A stretch of DNA of 5,023 nt from Deltaproteobacteria bacterium (lineage in GTDB: Bacteria > Desulfobacterota > Dissulfuribacteria > Dissulfuribacterales > QOAL01): the NCBI GenBank assembly GCA_015486425.1, contig WFRQ01000129.1, positions 1-5,023 of the forward strand, read 5' to 3'. Numbering within the stretch: position 1 is the stretch's first letter; the number at the start of each line of letters is the position of its first letter. The notes under the pieces are model-generated. The model saw only the letters and a list, made by a program, of their open reading frames with translations, was not told the DNA's origin and did not search any database. The position numbers and the translations under genes were made by a program. Positions 1 through 4,229 of this stretch are shown in pieces.

Positions 1-432
1 CTATGTTTCAGAACTCAGGTACCTTGAGGCAGGGGGCATGGAGCATGAAAAGGCCCTTCTCCAGGCAGGCAAAAACCGCATGAGGCCCATTGCCATGACT
101 ACCTTTGCGGCAATCTTTGCACTCCTCCCCCTTGCCCTTGGAATCGGCAAGGGTTCCGCCATGCTGACCCCGCTTGCAATTGCCATTATTTCCGGACTTT
201 CAGTGCAGACATTTCTTGTGCTGCTCGTGCTGCCGGTGCTTTTGTCCCTGTAATCATCTACCTTTGCGCCTGCAGCAATGCCCCTTAACTCCTCTATAGA
301 GGTGGGTGGAATAAAGATGAGCATTCTGTCCTTTTCTATGACTGTCAGCTTTTGTTGAGGCTTGAGATTAAGACGTTCCCTAACTGGTTTGGGGATGACG
401 ACCTGATATTTACTGGAAATGGTTGCCTGCAC
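1..432 (-). CDS. AbrB/MazE-type antitoxin, 3' end replaced (chimeric ORF)
   Basis: Residues 1-42 are a SpoVT/AbrB-type swapped-hairpin DNA-binding domain (ISSKYQVVIPKPVRERLNL, then a second strand with LTVIEKDRMLIFIP). Residues 46-64 (IEELRGIAAG...DDYRDK) are the toxin-binding tail typical of short antitoxins that partner PIN or MazF toxins. Homology stops near K64 (about base 241). From there the frame is antisense to the RND gene and stays open until a TAG at bases 1-3, giving a 143-residue chimera. A normal antitoxin of this class is roughly 70-85 residues, so the last few native residues and any downstream toxin gene are lost. The start is GTG at 430-432, chosen because the AAGGAG Shine-Dalgarno (complement of 439-444) lies 6 nt upstream. 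No cognate toxin is adjacent, so it is an orphan antitoxin; vapC at 584 already has its own vapB. Whether the chimeric protein is stable is unknown. Confidence 0.72.
   Translation of the reverse strand: MQATISSKYQVVIPKPVRERLNLKPQQKLTVIEKDRMLIFIPPTSIEELRGIAAGAKVDDYRDKSTGSTSSTRNVCTESPEIMAIASGVSMAEPLPIPRARGRSAKIAAKVVMAMGLMRFLPAWRRAFSCSMPPASRYLSSET
2..253 (+). CDS. RND efflux pump permease, C-terminal end (5' part outside window, 3' end truncated)
   Basis: This is the last part of an inner-membrane resistance-nodulation-division pump, which exports solutes by proton antiport together with a membrane fusion protein and an outer-membrane channel. The reading frame is open from base 2. It contains the conserved segment before TM11 (AGKNRMRPIAMTTFAAIFAL), the LPLALGIGKGSAM loop and TM12 ending VLPVLLSL. 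A shorter ATG start at 38 is only an internal methionine. RND proteins normally continue for some residues after the VLP.L.SL motif, but here a TAA follows at once. That stop lies in sequence that also reads as antitoxin on the other strand, so the native C-terminus was probably replaced at a recombination junction. Family assignment is firm. Substrate (metal or organic) cannot be told from this fragment. It resembles the pump class that starts at 4230 and could be a paralogue. Confidence 0.88.
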   Translation, partial: YVSELRYLEAGGMEHEKALLQAGKNRMRPIAMTTFAAIFALLPLALGIGKGSAMLTPLAIAIISGLSVQTFLVLLVLPVLLSL

Positions 433-461
433 AATATTCTCCTTTGTACATCGATATGATT

Positions 462-490
462 ATCGTAAAATCTGCCAGGATGAATGTCAA
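462..490 (-). promoter_or_regulatory. Promoter of the orphan antitoxin gene, with overlapping operator-like palindrome
   Basis: On the minus strand, TTGACA (complement of 485-490, 6/6 match) is followed after 17 bp by TACGAT (complement of 462-467, 4/6 match), a good sigma-70 promoter about 30 bp upstream of the GTG start. The inverted repeat CGATA-tgat-TATCG at 452-465 overlaps the -10 box and the expected transcription start. This is where an autoregulating antitoxin would bind, so it is a candidate operator. Promoter and operator roles are inferred from sequence only. Confidence 0.6.
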
Positions 491-540
491 ATATAAGAAA
501 AAAATGTTGTGTGAAAAGCGATTTCCCGTAAGTCGTAATT

Positions 541-566
541 CCTTTTGCGTTCCTTGCGCCTTCGCG
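541..566. repeat. Degenerate 9-bp tandem repeat (CCTTTTGCG / TTCCTTGCG / CCTTCGCG)
   Basis: Three imperfect 8-9 bp units ending in GCG lie just beyond the vapC stop codon. Read on the minus strand they translate as NREGARNAKG. From memory, similar phrases turn up widely in spurious short ORFs of many genomes, which would suggest a dispersed non-coding repeat. No gene is supported between 433 and 583 apart from this repeat and the antitoxin promoter. No stem-loop terminator for vapC was seen. Confidence 0.4.
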
Positions 567-583
567 GTTCATTGCAAAATCTT

Positions 584-991
584 TCAAATAGAGGCCTCTT
601 CCCAGTCCTCAAGTTTGATCCCTGTTATCCTGCTGAACTCATTTATATTATGTGTAACCAGAATTGCGTCATGAGCCCTGGCTACCGCAGCTATCAGCAT
701 ATCATTAGGGCCAATAAGCTTTCCCTGTGAAGTAAGATCCGCCCTGATAAGTCCATATTCTTCAGCACATCGATCATCGAACGGCAGGCTTGCAAGGGGA
801 GCAAAAAAGAGTTTCAGACGATTCAAATTGGCCTCTACCTTCTGGCTATTGCGGGCACCAAAGAGCAATTCAGCCTTTACAATGCTGCATACGGCAATAT
901 CGGCAGGAGAATGAAGACGAAAATGGCGTTCAATTTCAGGCGATTTTTCGTTCAAAATATGAATACACACATTGGTGTCAAGCAGCCACAT
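584..991 (-). CDS. vapC: VapC-type PIN-domain ribonuclease toxin
   Basis: This is a 135-residue PIN-domain protein of full family length, expected to be a Mg2+-dependent RNase that blocks translation by cutting tRNA or rRNA when its antitoxin is lost. The acidic active-site set is present: D5 in LLDTNVCI, E41 in VKAELLFGA, D97 in GPNDMLIAA, and N115 with E118 in VTHNINEF, which match the FitB/VapC subgroup. It is cytoplasmic, with no signal or membrane segment. The ATG at 989-991 directly follows the vapB TAG (TAGATG, no gap), indicating translational coupling. An AGAGAGGA-like ribosome site also lies about 11 nt upstream, inside vapB. No frameshift or missing catalytic residue is visible, so the toxin is probably active. 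RNA target cannot be predicted. Confidence 0.93.
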   Translation of the reverse strand: MWLLDTNVCIHILNEKSPEIERHFRLHSPADIAVCSIVKAELLFGARNSQKVEANLNRLKLFFAPLASLPFDDRCAEEYGLIRADLTSQGKLIGPNDMLIAAVARAHDAILVTHNINEFSRITGIKLEDWEEASI

Positions 992-1216
992 CTACTGAAA
1001 ATCCTCTCTTTTCTCCAGGCTTCCCTGTTCAGGACGCTCAAGGGGCCTGCCTTCCCAGGAACCAAATACGTCAAAATAATTTTCTGGCCAGTCATCACCA
1101 ATTTCTTTTTTTATAAGCCGTGCCAGATACTTTGAAACTGACAAGTGGGCATTATCAGCCTTTTGTTTGAGTTTGCGGGCTACTTGATCAGGAACGTAAC
1201 AGTGGAGCTGTGCCAT
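992..1216 (-). CDS. vapB: VapB-type ribbon-helix-helix antitoxin
   Basis: This 74-residue antitoxin is encoded immediately upstream of vapC and is expected to bind and neutralise it and to repress their shared promoter. Residues 1-40 have a ribbon-helix-helix layout: a short beta strand (AQLHCYVPDQV), then two helices with LSVSKYLARLIKKEI. The C-terminal tail WPENYFDVFGSWEGRPLERP is the conserved toxin-binding segment seen in antitoxins of this subgroup. The ATG at 1214-1216 is well supported by GGAGG 6 nt upstream (complement of 1222-1226). The promoter and the AT-rich palindrome lie directly upstream. Together with vapC it forms an intact two-gene operon. Confidence 0.88.
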   Translation of the reverse strand: MAQLHCYVPDQVARKLKQKADNAHLSVSKYLARLIKKEIGDDWPENYFDVFGSWEGRPLERPEQGSLEKREDFQ

Positions 1217-1227
1217 GAAAATCCTCC

Positions 1228-1246
1228 AAATATATTCTATATATTT
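1228..1246. promoter_or_regulatory. Candidate VapB/VapBC operator (perfect 8-bp inverted repeat)
   Basis: AAATATAT-TCT-ATATATTT is a perfect palindrome with a 3-bp centre. It lies between the -10 box and the vapB Shine-Dalgarno, covering the expected transcription start. Ribbon-helix-helix antitoxins typically bind palindromes at this position to autoregulate. The role is inferred from position and symmetry. Confidence 0.55.
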
Positions 1247-1252
1247 ACATAA

Positions 1253-1280
1253 ATACTAATTCAGTAACTTGCATTGTCAA
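1253..1280 (-). promoter_or_regulatory. Candidate sigma-70 promoter of vapBC
   Basis: On the minus strand, TTGACA (complement of 1275-1280, perfect -35) and TAGTAT (complement of 1253-1258, 4/6 match to -10) are 16 bp apart. The predicted start falls near 1246, at the edge of the operator palindrome. A TATTTA hexamer at 19-bp spacing is a weaker alternative -10. Confidence 0.5.
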
Positions 1281-1330
1281 GATATGTGCACATCGTTGAT
1301 ATTCCACATAAGAGTTGGAAAAATTCCGGC

Positions 1331-1443
1331 CTCATCCTGAGACGGGCAGTTTCTCAGGAATACCGGGAAGCCATGATCGCCAAGGCGGTTGCCGGGAAAT
1401 AGATGTCCGCGGCTGGTGCAAACAACGGGTGAAAGCGACATGA
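1331..1443 (+). pseudogene. Remnant of a type I restriction specificity subunit (HsdS-like) C-terminus
   Basis: Frame 2 reads ILRRAVSQEYREAMIAKAVAGK up to a TAG at 1400. Frame 1 continues IDVRGWCKQRVKAT to a TGA at 1441-1443. Joined, the phrase EYREAM.I.AVAGKIDVRG matches the C-terminal signature of type I restriction S subunits, typically EYR.ALI..AVTGKIDVR. The break is explained by loss of one A from the run at 1397-1399, since GGG AAA ATA GAT would restore the frame. The final codons overlap the ATG of the next relic as ATGA, as in a coupled operon. Only about 37 codons survive and the rest of hsdS is absent. The assignment rests on a short match, so it is moderate. Confidence 0.5.
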
Positions 1444-1659
1444 AGGACTCTGCTACCCTCCAGGGATACAAACAATGAATGGCTGGCAGAGCTGAAACAA
1501 CGGCTGCTATCTGTCCAGGTCAAGGCCGCTGTTGCCGTAAACAAGGAGTTGCTGCGCTTTTACTGGTAGCTTGGGGCGGATGTCGTCCCAAAGCAGGCGG
1601 ACAGCCTCTGGGGTTCCGGCTTTTTGAATAGACTCAACCGGGATATTATGGCGGAATTA
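1440..1659 (+). pseudogene. Broken DUF1016/YhcG-type PDDEXK nuclease gene, N-terminal fragment
   Basis: The fragment matches the DUF1016 N-terminal domain found in YhcG-type proteins, nuclease-associated proteins often encoded beside type I restriction genes. The ATG at 1440 starts MKDSATLQGYKQ in frame 3, then the frame stops. Frame 1 resumes with WLAELKQRLLSVQVKAAVAV, NKELLRFYW, a TAG, then LGADVVPKQADSLWGSGFLN and RLNRDIMAEL. Two lesions are clear. AATG is duplicated in tandem at 1474-1481; removing one copy restores GYKQWLAEL. The TAG at 1567-1569 stands where the family has Q in YWQLG, a CAG-to-TAG change. Homology ends near 1659, just before the hairpin repeat, so the C-terminal nuclease domain is gone. 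The gene is dead. Overlap with the HsdS relic supports an original restriction-type operon. Confidence 0.72.
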
Positions 1660-1664
1660 CGCTG

Positions 1665-1712
1665 GTTCCCAAACTCCAGTTTGGGAACTATGAAACGGAA
1701 GCTCCTGCTTCC
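1665..1712. repeat. Double hairpin of dispersed-repeat type
   Basis: Two perfect inverted repeats lie 8 bp apart. The first has GTTCCCAAAC (1665-1674) and GTTTGGGAAC (1679-1688) around a TCCA loop. The second has GGAAGC (1697-1702) and GCTTCC (1707-1712) around TCCT. Both share the apex CTCC(A/T)G. The minus-strand shadow translation VPKLEFGN is a phrase I recall from many unrelated spurious ORFs, which would fit an extragenic palindromic repeat that is multicopy. The first hairpin starts within about 5 bp of the end of the DUF1016 homology. Confidence 0.6.
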
Positions 1713-1867
1713 CTTGTACTCATACAATGTCACATGCAGCAAGAGCGTATTTTCACGGTTCGTTGCGCCCGTATCGGAAATGGCTGTTGCCGAAAAAATA
1801 ATACAGTACTGCAGCCACACACTACTTCCTGAGCAAAGTTTGGGTTTCAATAGCACTATTTCTATGC
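1713..1867. other. Non-coding stretch between the hairpin repeat and the IS110 remnant
   Basis: No supported gene is seen on either strand. The long open frames crossing it (plus 1624-2013, minus 1560-1934) combine unrelated pieces and are not credible. It lies downstream of the transposase remnant on the minus strand, so it may be the decayed non-coding end of that element. In the IS1111 subgroup of IS110 elements the downstream end encodes the guide (bridge) RNA. No clear element boundary was found. Confidence 0.35.
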
Positions 1868-2091
1868 CTACGCTGATGCTACTGCTGTATTCTTCGGCAA
1901 GCAGACAAAATATTCCAAAACGTTTATCCAGCATGGAACATTACTTTTTACCATTAATTCTTCGTAATCAACGGATAGATCATGATAGAGTGTTAAATTG
2001 CGCAACAAGGTGAATAGAATCCGTAGTATCTTGTGGCCGATTGCTACGATCAATCGCTTGTGCCCCTTTGTTCAGATTAAAATGCCCCCTC
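1868..2091 (-). pseudogene. IS110/IS116-family transposase, C-terminal remnant
   Basis: The minus-strand frame reads NKGHKRLIVAIGHKILRILF, TLLRNLTLYHD, LSVDYEELMVKSN, VPCWINVLEYF and ends at a TAG (1868-1870). This matches the extreme C-terminus of IS110/IS116 recombinases, typically GKKRAIVAIAHKLLRIIY followed by DYE.LVVKRNAPRW. These are DEDD/serine recombinases that move a circular intermediate, guided by a bridge RNA in characterised members. Only about 70 of the usual 300-400 residues remain. The upstream side is cut off at the mazF stop codon (2092-2094), and the DEDD domain and the catalytic serine region are absent. It cannot be active. No terminal repeats or target duplications are visible. 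Confidence 0.68.
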
Positions 2092-2418
2092 TCATTCACC
2101 ATACATATCAGTTATTAATTTTCGAAGCTGTGCTGCTTCACTCTTTGACAATGCATCAATTTTATTTCTCAGCCTCTGCTTGCTAATGGTGCGGATTTGA
2201 TCAACCGCTATTTCAGACTTCTTTTTTGCACATGTTACCTGCAGGCGACTTCTCCACTTGGGATGCAGTTTTGAGGTTAATGGACAAATAACAACTGTTT
2301 CTAAATACTTGTTCATAACGTCCTGGCTTACAATAACTACAGGTCGTATTTTTTTTATTTCGCTACCGATTGTTGGGTTAAGATCAGCATAGTAAATATC
2401 ATATCTTTTAATCGTCAA
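2092..2418 (-). CDS. mazF: MazF/PemK-type endoribonuclease toxin
   Basis: This is a 108-residue toxin of normal MazF length, expected to cut single-stranded mRNA at short sequence motifs when not bound by MazE. Hallmarks are YYADLNPTIGSE (residues 9-20), RPVVIVSQD (25-33), VVICPLTSK (42-50) and VDQIRTISKQRL (72-83). R25 and T48 occupy the catalytic Arg and Thr positions known from Bacillus MazF. The start is TTG at 2416-2418, with a GAGG site 9 nt upstream; ATT two codons later is the only near alternative. The gene overlaps the end of mazE by 11 nt, so translation is probably coupled and the weak start keeps toxin below antitoxin. No lesion is seen. The IS110 remnant begins right after its stop codon. 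Confidence 0.92.
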   Translation of the reverse strand: MTIKRYDIYYADLNPTIGSEIKKIRPVVIVSQDVMNKYLETVVICPLTSKLHPKWRSRLQVTCAKKKSEIAVDQIRTISKQRLRNKIDALSKSEAAQLRKLITDMYGE

Positions 2419-2680
2419 TATTGGAATCCTCTAATCCGTCAAGCAAGGCCACATCAAGATCGCTCCAATCCTCTTGTTCCGCTGCCATGGCTTTGTATGT
2501 TTCTTCCCATGAAAATTTTTCATCATTCTTTTTCATCAATAACAAACCCTGCTCAGTTTCTTTAAGCAGCAGAGAATCACCAAAATTATATTTTTGCAGT
2601 AAAATTTTAGGGATACGAATACCTTTTGAATTTCCAATTGCTACCAGCTTAATATCTCTTGTGCGTGCTTGACTTTGCAT
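2408..2680 (-). CDS. mazE: MazE-type (AbrB-fold) antitoxin
   Basis: This is a 90-residue antitoxin. Residues 9-50 form the SpoVT/AbrB DNA-binding domain, including IGNSKGIRIPKILLQKY and a second strand with LLLKETEQGLLLMKK. Residues 53-90 are acidic (WEETYKAM, WSDLDVALLDGLED) and should be the flexible toxin-binding tail that covers the MazF active site. The ATG at 2678-2680 is set by AGGAG 7 nt upstream (complement of 2688-2692). It precedes and overlaps mazF in an intact operon. The promoter region upstream contains a tandem near-palindrome that could be its operator. It is not a close relative of the truncated antitoxin at 241-432: the two share the fold but little sequence. Confidence 0.9.
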   Translation of the reverse strand: MQSQARTRDIKLVAIGNSKGIRIPKILLQKYNFGDSLLLKETEQGLLLMKKNDEKFSWEETYKAMAAEQEDWSDLDVALLDGLEDSNIDD

Positions 2681-2713
2681 TTTGGGGCTCCTGTGTGTTA
2701 AATTATTTATTAT

Positions 2714-2748
2714 GTAATTACCGTAAATACTTTTAATGTGAAAGTCAA
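2714..2748 (-). promoter_or_regulatory. Candidate mazEF promoter and operator
   Basis: On the minus strand, TTGACT (complement of 2743-2748) is followed after 17 bp by TACGGT (complement of 2720-2725, weak -10). The perfect 8-bp palindrome GTAATTAC (2714-2721) is followed after 1 bp by the near-copy GTAAATAC (2723-2730). The pair overlaps the -10, a plausible operator for MazE or MazEF autorepression. Roles are inferred from position. Confidence 0.45.
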
Positions 2749-2749
2749 C

Positions 2750-2887
2750 CGGCAGATTTCAAGCAGGCGTACCTGTCCTGCAATCACTTCATTCAAATCT
2801 CCCGCTATGGACTTAAGCCTGGCGGTGACGCGCCTCGTCAGCAAATTCGTCAACACTACAGACCTTCAACATTACAAAAAAGCAATA
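2750..2887. other. Intergenic stretch, possibly a decayed unidentified gene on the minus strand
   Basis: No intact gene is present. On the minus strand two short helical-looking segments lie in adjacent frames: SVDEFADEARHRQA, ending at a TAA, then KSIAGDLNEVIAGQVRLLEI. Removing one base would join them, so this could be a scrap of a frameshifted gene. I do not recognise the family. The plus-strand open frame 2738-2926 looks like a shadow. Confidence 0.22.
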
Positions 2888-2924
2888 TTCCGGCAATGTT
2901 CCGGTAAAGATGTCTTGTTATACT
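2888..2924 (+). promoter_or_regulatory. Candidate efflux-operon promoter: extended -10 with an upstream direct repeat
   Basis: TGT-TATACT (2916-2924) fits an extended -10 box (TGnTATAAT, one mismatch), about 55 bp before the membrane fusion gene. There is no good -35. Instead TTCCGG occurs twice, at 2888-2893 and 2899-2904, spaced 11 bp, one helical turn apart. Such an arrangement suits an activator covering the -35 region. This is inference from sequence. Confidence 0.42.
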
Positions 2925-2979
2925 GATACATATTTTCGCAACAGGCATTTTCTAATTCATCTTAAGTCTCGGGCAAGCA

Positions 2980-4059
2980 ATGAAAAAACAGTTCATATTT
3001 TGGGTGACAGCACTGTCAGTTTTGGCAGGCGCGGTCCTGTTGTTTGACAGGCTGCATCCCAATAGCCTCAGTTCTTTTGACGCTGAGTCTGTCAAAATAA
3101 ATACCATTGAAACGACACTGCCTGAGCTTCGTAATTTTTCCGTGCGCCTTCGCTGGTTCGGGACTGTTGAAAGCAGGGAAAGAGTTGAGATCAAACCTGT
3201 AACAGACGGCGGAATTATGGCTGTCAGGGTAAAGGATGGCGCTCATGTAAAATCAAATGAACCGCTGTTTGTCCTTGGAGGTGAAACCGCTGGGCATGAA
3301 AAGGAAATCCTCAGGACAGAGGTATCATCCCTGGAGAATCAGGTCGCCCTTATGAAAGATGTGGTAAGGAGCAGGAGTTATGCCGCATCAAAAAAACTGA
3401 CCACACAAGAAAACCTGGTGGCTGCAAAGGCCAGGCTTGCCGCATTGCAAGGCCAGTTAGCCACCGCCCGCCAGAAACTGGCCACACTTAATGACTCACT
3501 CCTTATTCGTTCACCAATGGACGGGATATTTACTGACCGCCTTGTAAGCCAGGGGCAGTATGTGACAAGGGCTACACCTCTGGCAGACGTTATCTCTGAT
3601 GACCTGCGCATCACAGCCAGGGTGTTTGTTCCGGCAGACACAGACCTCAATGGTAAAATTGTGATAGTGCATAATGCACCCGGGAAAGACGCAGAAGGCA
3701 AAATATCAACGGTTTTACCTGCACAGACCCCTGATGGCGCAACAGTGGTATGGATTGAGGGGCGTGAAATCAGCAATTCCATGAAGCCTGGGGAAAGTGT
3801 CTCAGGATGGATTGTAATTAGAAAGTATAGAGCGCTTGCAGTGCCTGAAGATGCCGTGCTCAGGGATGATAAGGGGAAAACATTTGTAGTTGTTAAAACA
3901 GATAAGGGATACAGGAAAGTAAGGGTCAGAACCAGGTCTGTTCAACATGGATGGTGTGAAATTGCGTCAGGAGTCGGACCTTCAGACAAGGTAATAACCC
4001 GGGGCGCCTATGAAATATTTAACCGCGATTTTTCAAGCAGCTACAGGCTCATAGACTGA
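2980..4059 (+). CDS. RND efflux membrane fusion protein (periplasmic adaptor, HlyD/AcrA class)
   Basis: This 359-residue periplasmic adaptor should link an inner-membrane RND pump to an outer-membrane channel. Residues 5-22 form an N-terminal hydrophobic anchor or signal. No lipobox cysteine is visible, so it is likely anchored by this segment rather than by lipid. Residues 59-100 are the first half of the lipoyl/barrel-sandwich domain (FGTVESRERVEIKPV, VKDGAHVK). Residues 104-172 are a short coiled-coil hairpin. Residues 174-206 are the second lipoyl half (LLIRSPMDGIFTDRLVSQGQ). A beta-barrel (about 208-285) and a membrane-proximal domain with AVPEDAVLRDDKGKTFVVV follow. Length is typical for the family. 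The ATG at 2980 has only a weak ribosome site, but no better in-frame start lies nearby and the hydrophobic segment follows directly. The pump gene begins 170 bp downstream on the same strand. Confidence 0.93.
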   Translation: MKKQFIFWVTALSVLAGAVLLFDRLHPNSLSSFDAESVKINTIETTLPELRNFSVRLRWFGTVESRERVEIKPVTDGGIMAVRVKDGAHVKSNEPLFVLGGETAGHEKEILRTEVSSLENQVALMKDVVRSRSYAASKKLTTQENLVAAKARLAALQGQLATARQKLATLNDSLLIRSPMDGIFTDRLVSQGQYVTRATPLADVISDDLRITARVFVPADTDLNGKIVIVHNAPGKDAEGKISTVLPAQTPDGATVVWIEGREISNSMKPGESVSGWIVIRKYRALAVPEDAVLRDDKGKTFVVVKTDKGYRKVRVRTRSVQHGWCEIASGVGPSDKVITRGAYEIFNRDFSSSYRLID

Positions 4060-4068
4060 AAATCCGTA

Positions 4069-4182
4069 CTGCTCACAGGGCATGGCATCTACGGCGTTAC
4101 CTGACTCTTGAAATAGACGATTGAAGTACAGAAACTACGTCCGCTCGTCCTCCGCCTTGTATCTGCAGCACCCTGTGAGCAG
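4069..4182. repeat. 12-bp perfect inverted repeat bounding a 114-bp segment
   Basis: CTGCTCACAGGG (4069-4080) is the exact reverse complement of CCCTGTGAGCAG (4171-4182). The arms are 90 bp apart and lie between the fusion protein stop and the pump start. This could be a long-range RNA stem in the pump leader or the terminal repeats of a miniature mobile element. No convincing target duplication flanks it: TA on the left, ATA on the right. Confidence 0.6.
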
Positions 4183-4187
4183 ATACA
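4158..4187 (+). promoter_or_regulatory. Leader hairpin upstream of the RND pump gene
   Basis: TGTATCTGC (4158-4166) pairs perfectly with GCAGATACA (4179-4187) around a 12-nt loop. The 3' arm and loop overlap the right arm of the 12-bp inverted repeat, so the two structures cannot form together. Seven T residues (4219-4225) lie 31 nt further on, directly before the pump start. A switch or attenuator role is inferred; no known riboswitch class is recognised. Confidence 0.45.
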
Positions 4188-4229
4188 GAAGAATTTGCAC
4201 TGACTTATTGAGAGTCTGTTTTTTTGGCC

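Noticed and set aside
291..302. Perfect 12-bp palindrome CCTCTATAGAGG
   Set aside because: It lies inside the antitoxin coding sequence and is explained by the codons for Thr-Ser-Ile-Glu-Glu; no other evidence makes it a site.
345..587. An 80-codon minus-strand open frame containing NREGARNAKG
   Set aside because: It overlaps the 5' end of the antitoxin gene and its promoter, and its only familiar phrase is the translation of a non-coding repeat.
790..1116. Plus-strand open frames antisense to vapBC (790-1116 and 911-1135)
   Set aside because: vapB and vapC are convincing on the minus strand with catalytic residues and ribosome sites; these frames are shadows.
1560..1934. A 124-codon open frame on the minus strand
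   Set aside because: It is antisense to the DUF1016 relic and includes the hairpin shadow VPKLEFGN; no domain is recognisable.
1624..2013. A 129-codon open frame on the plus strand
   Set aside because: It starts inside the DUF1016 relic, crosses the hairpin repeat and runs antisense to the IS110 remnant; only its first 12 codons have any family resemblance.
3378..3782. A 134-codon minus-strand open frame
   Set aside because: It lies wholly antisense to the well-supported membrane fusion gene and has no family features.
4082..4111. Nine-codon mini-ORF (MASTALPDS) in the pump leader
   Set aside because: It has no usable ribosome site, since AGGG is too close to the ATG, and there is no run of regulatory codons.
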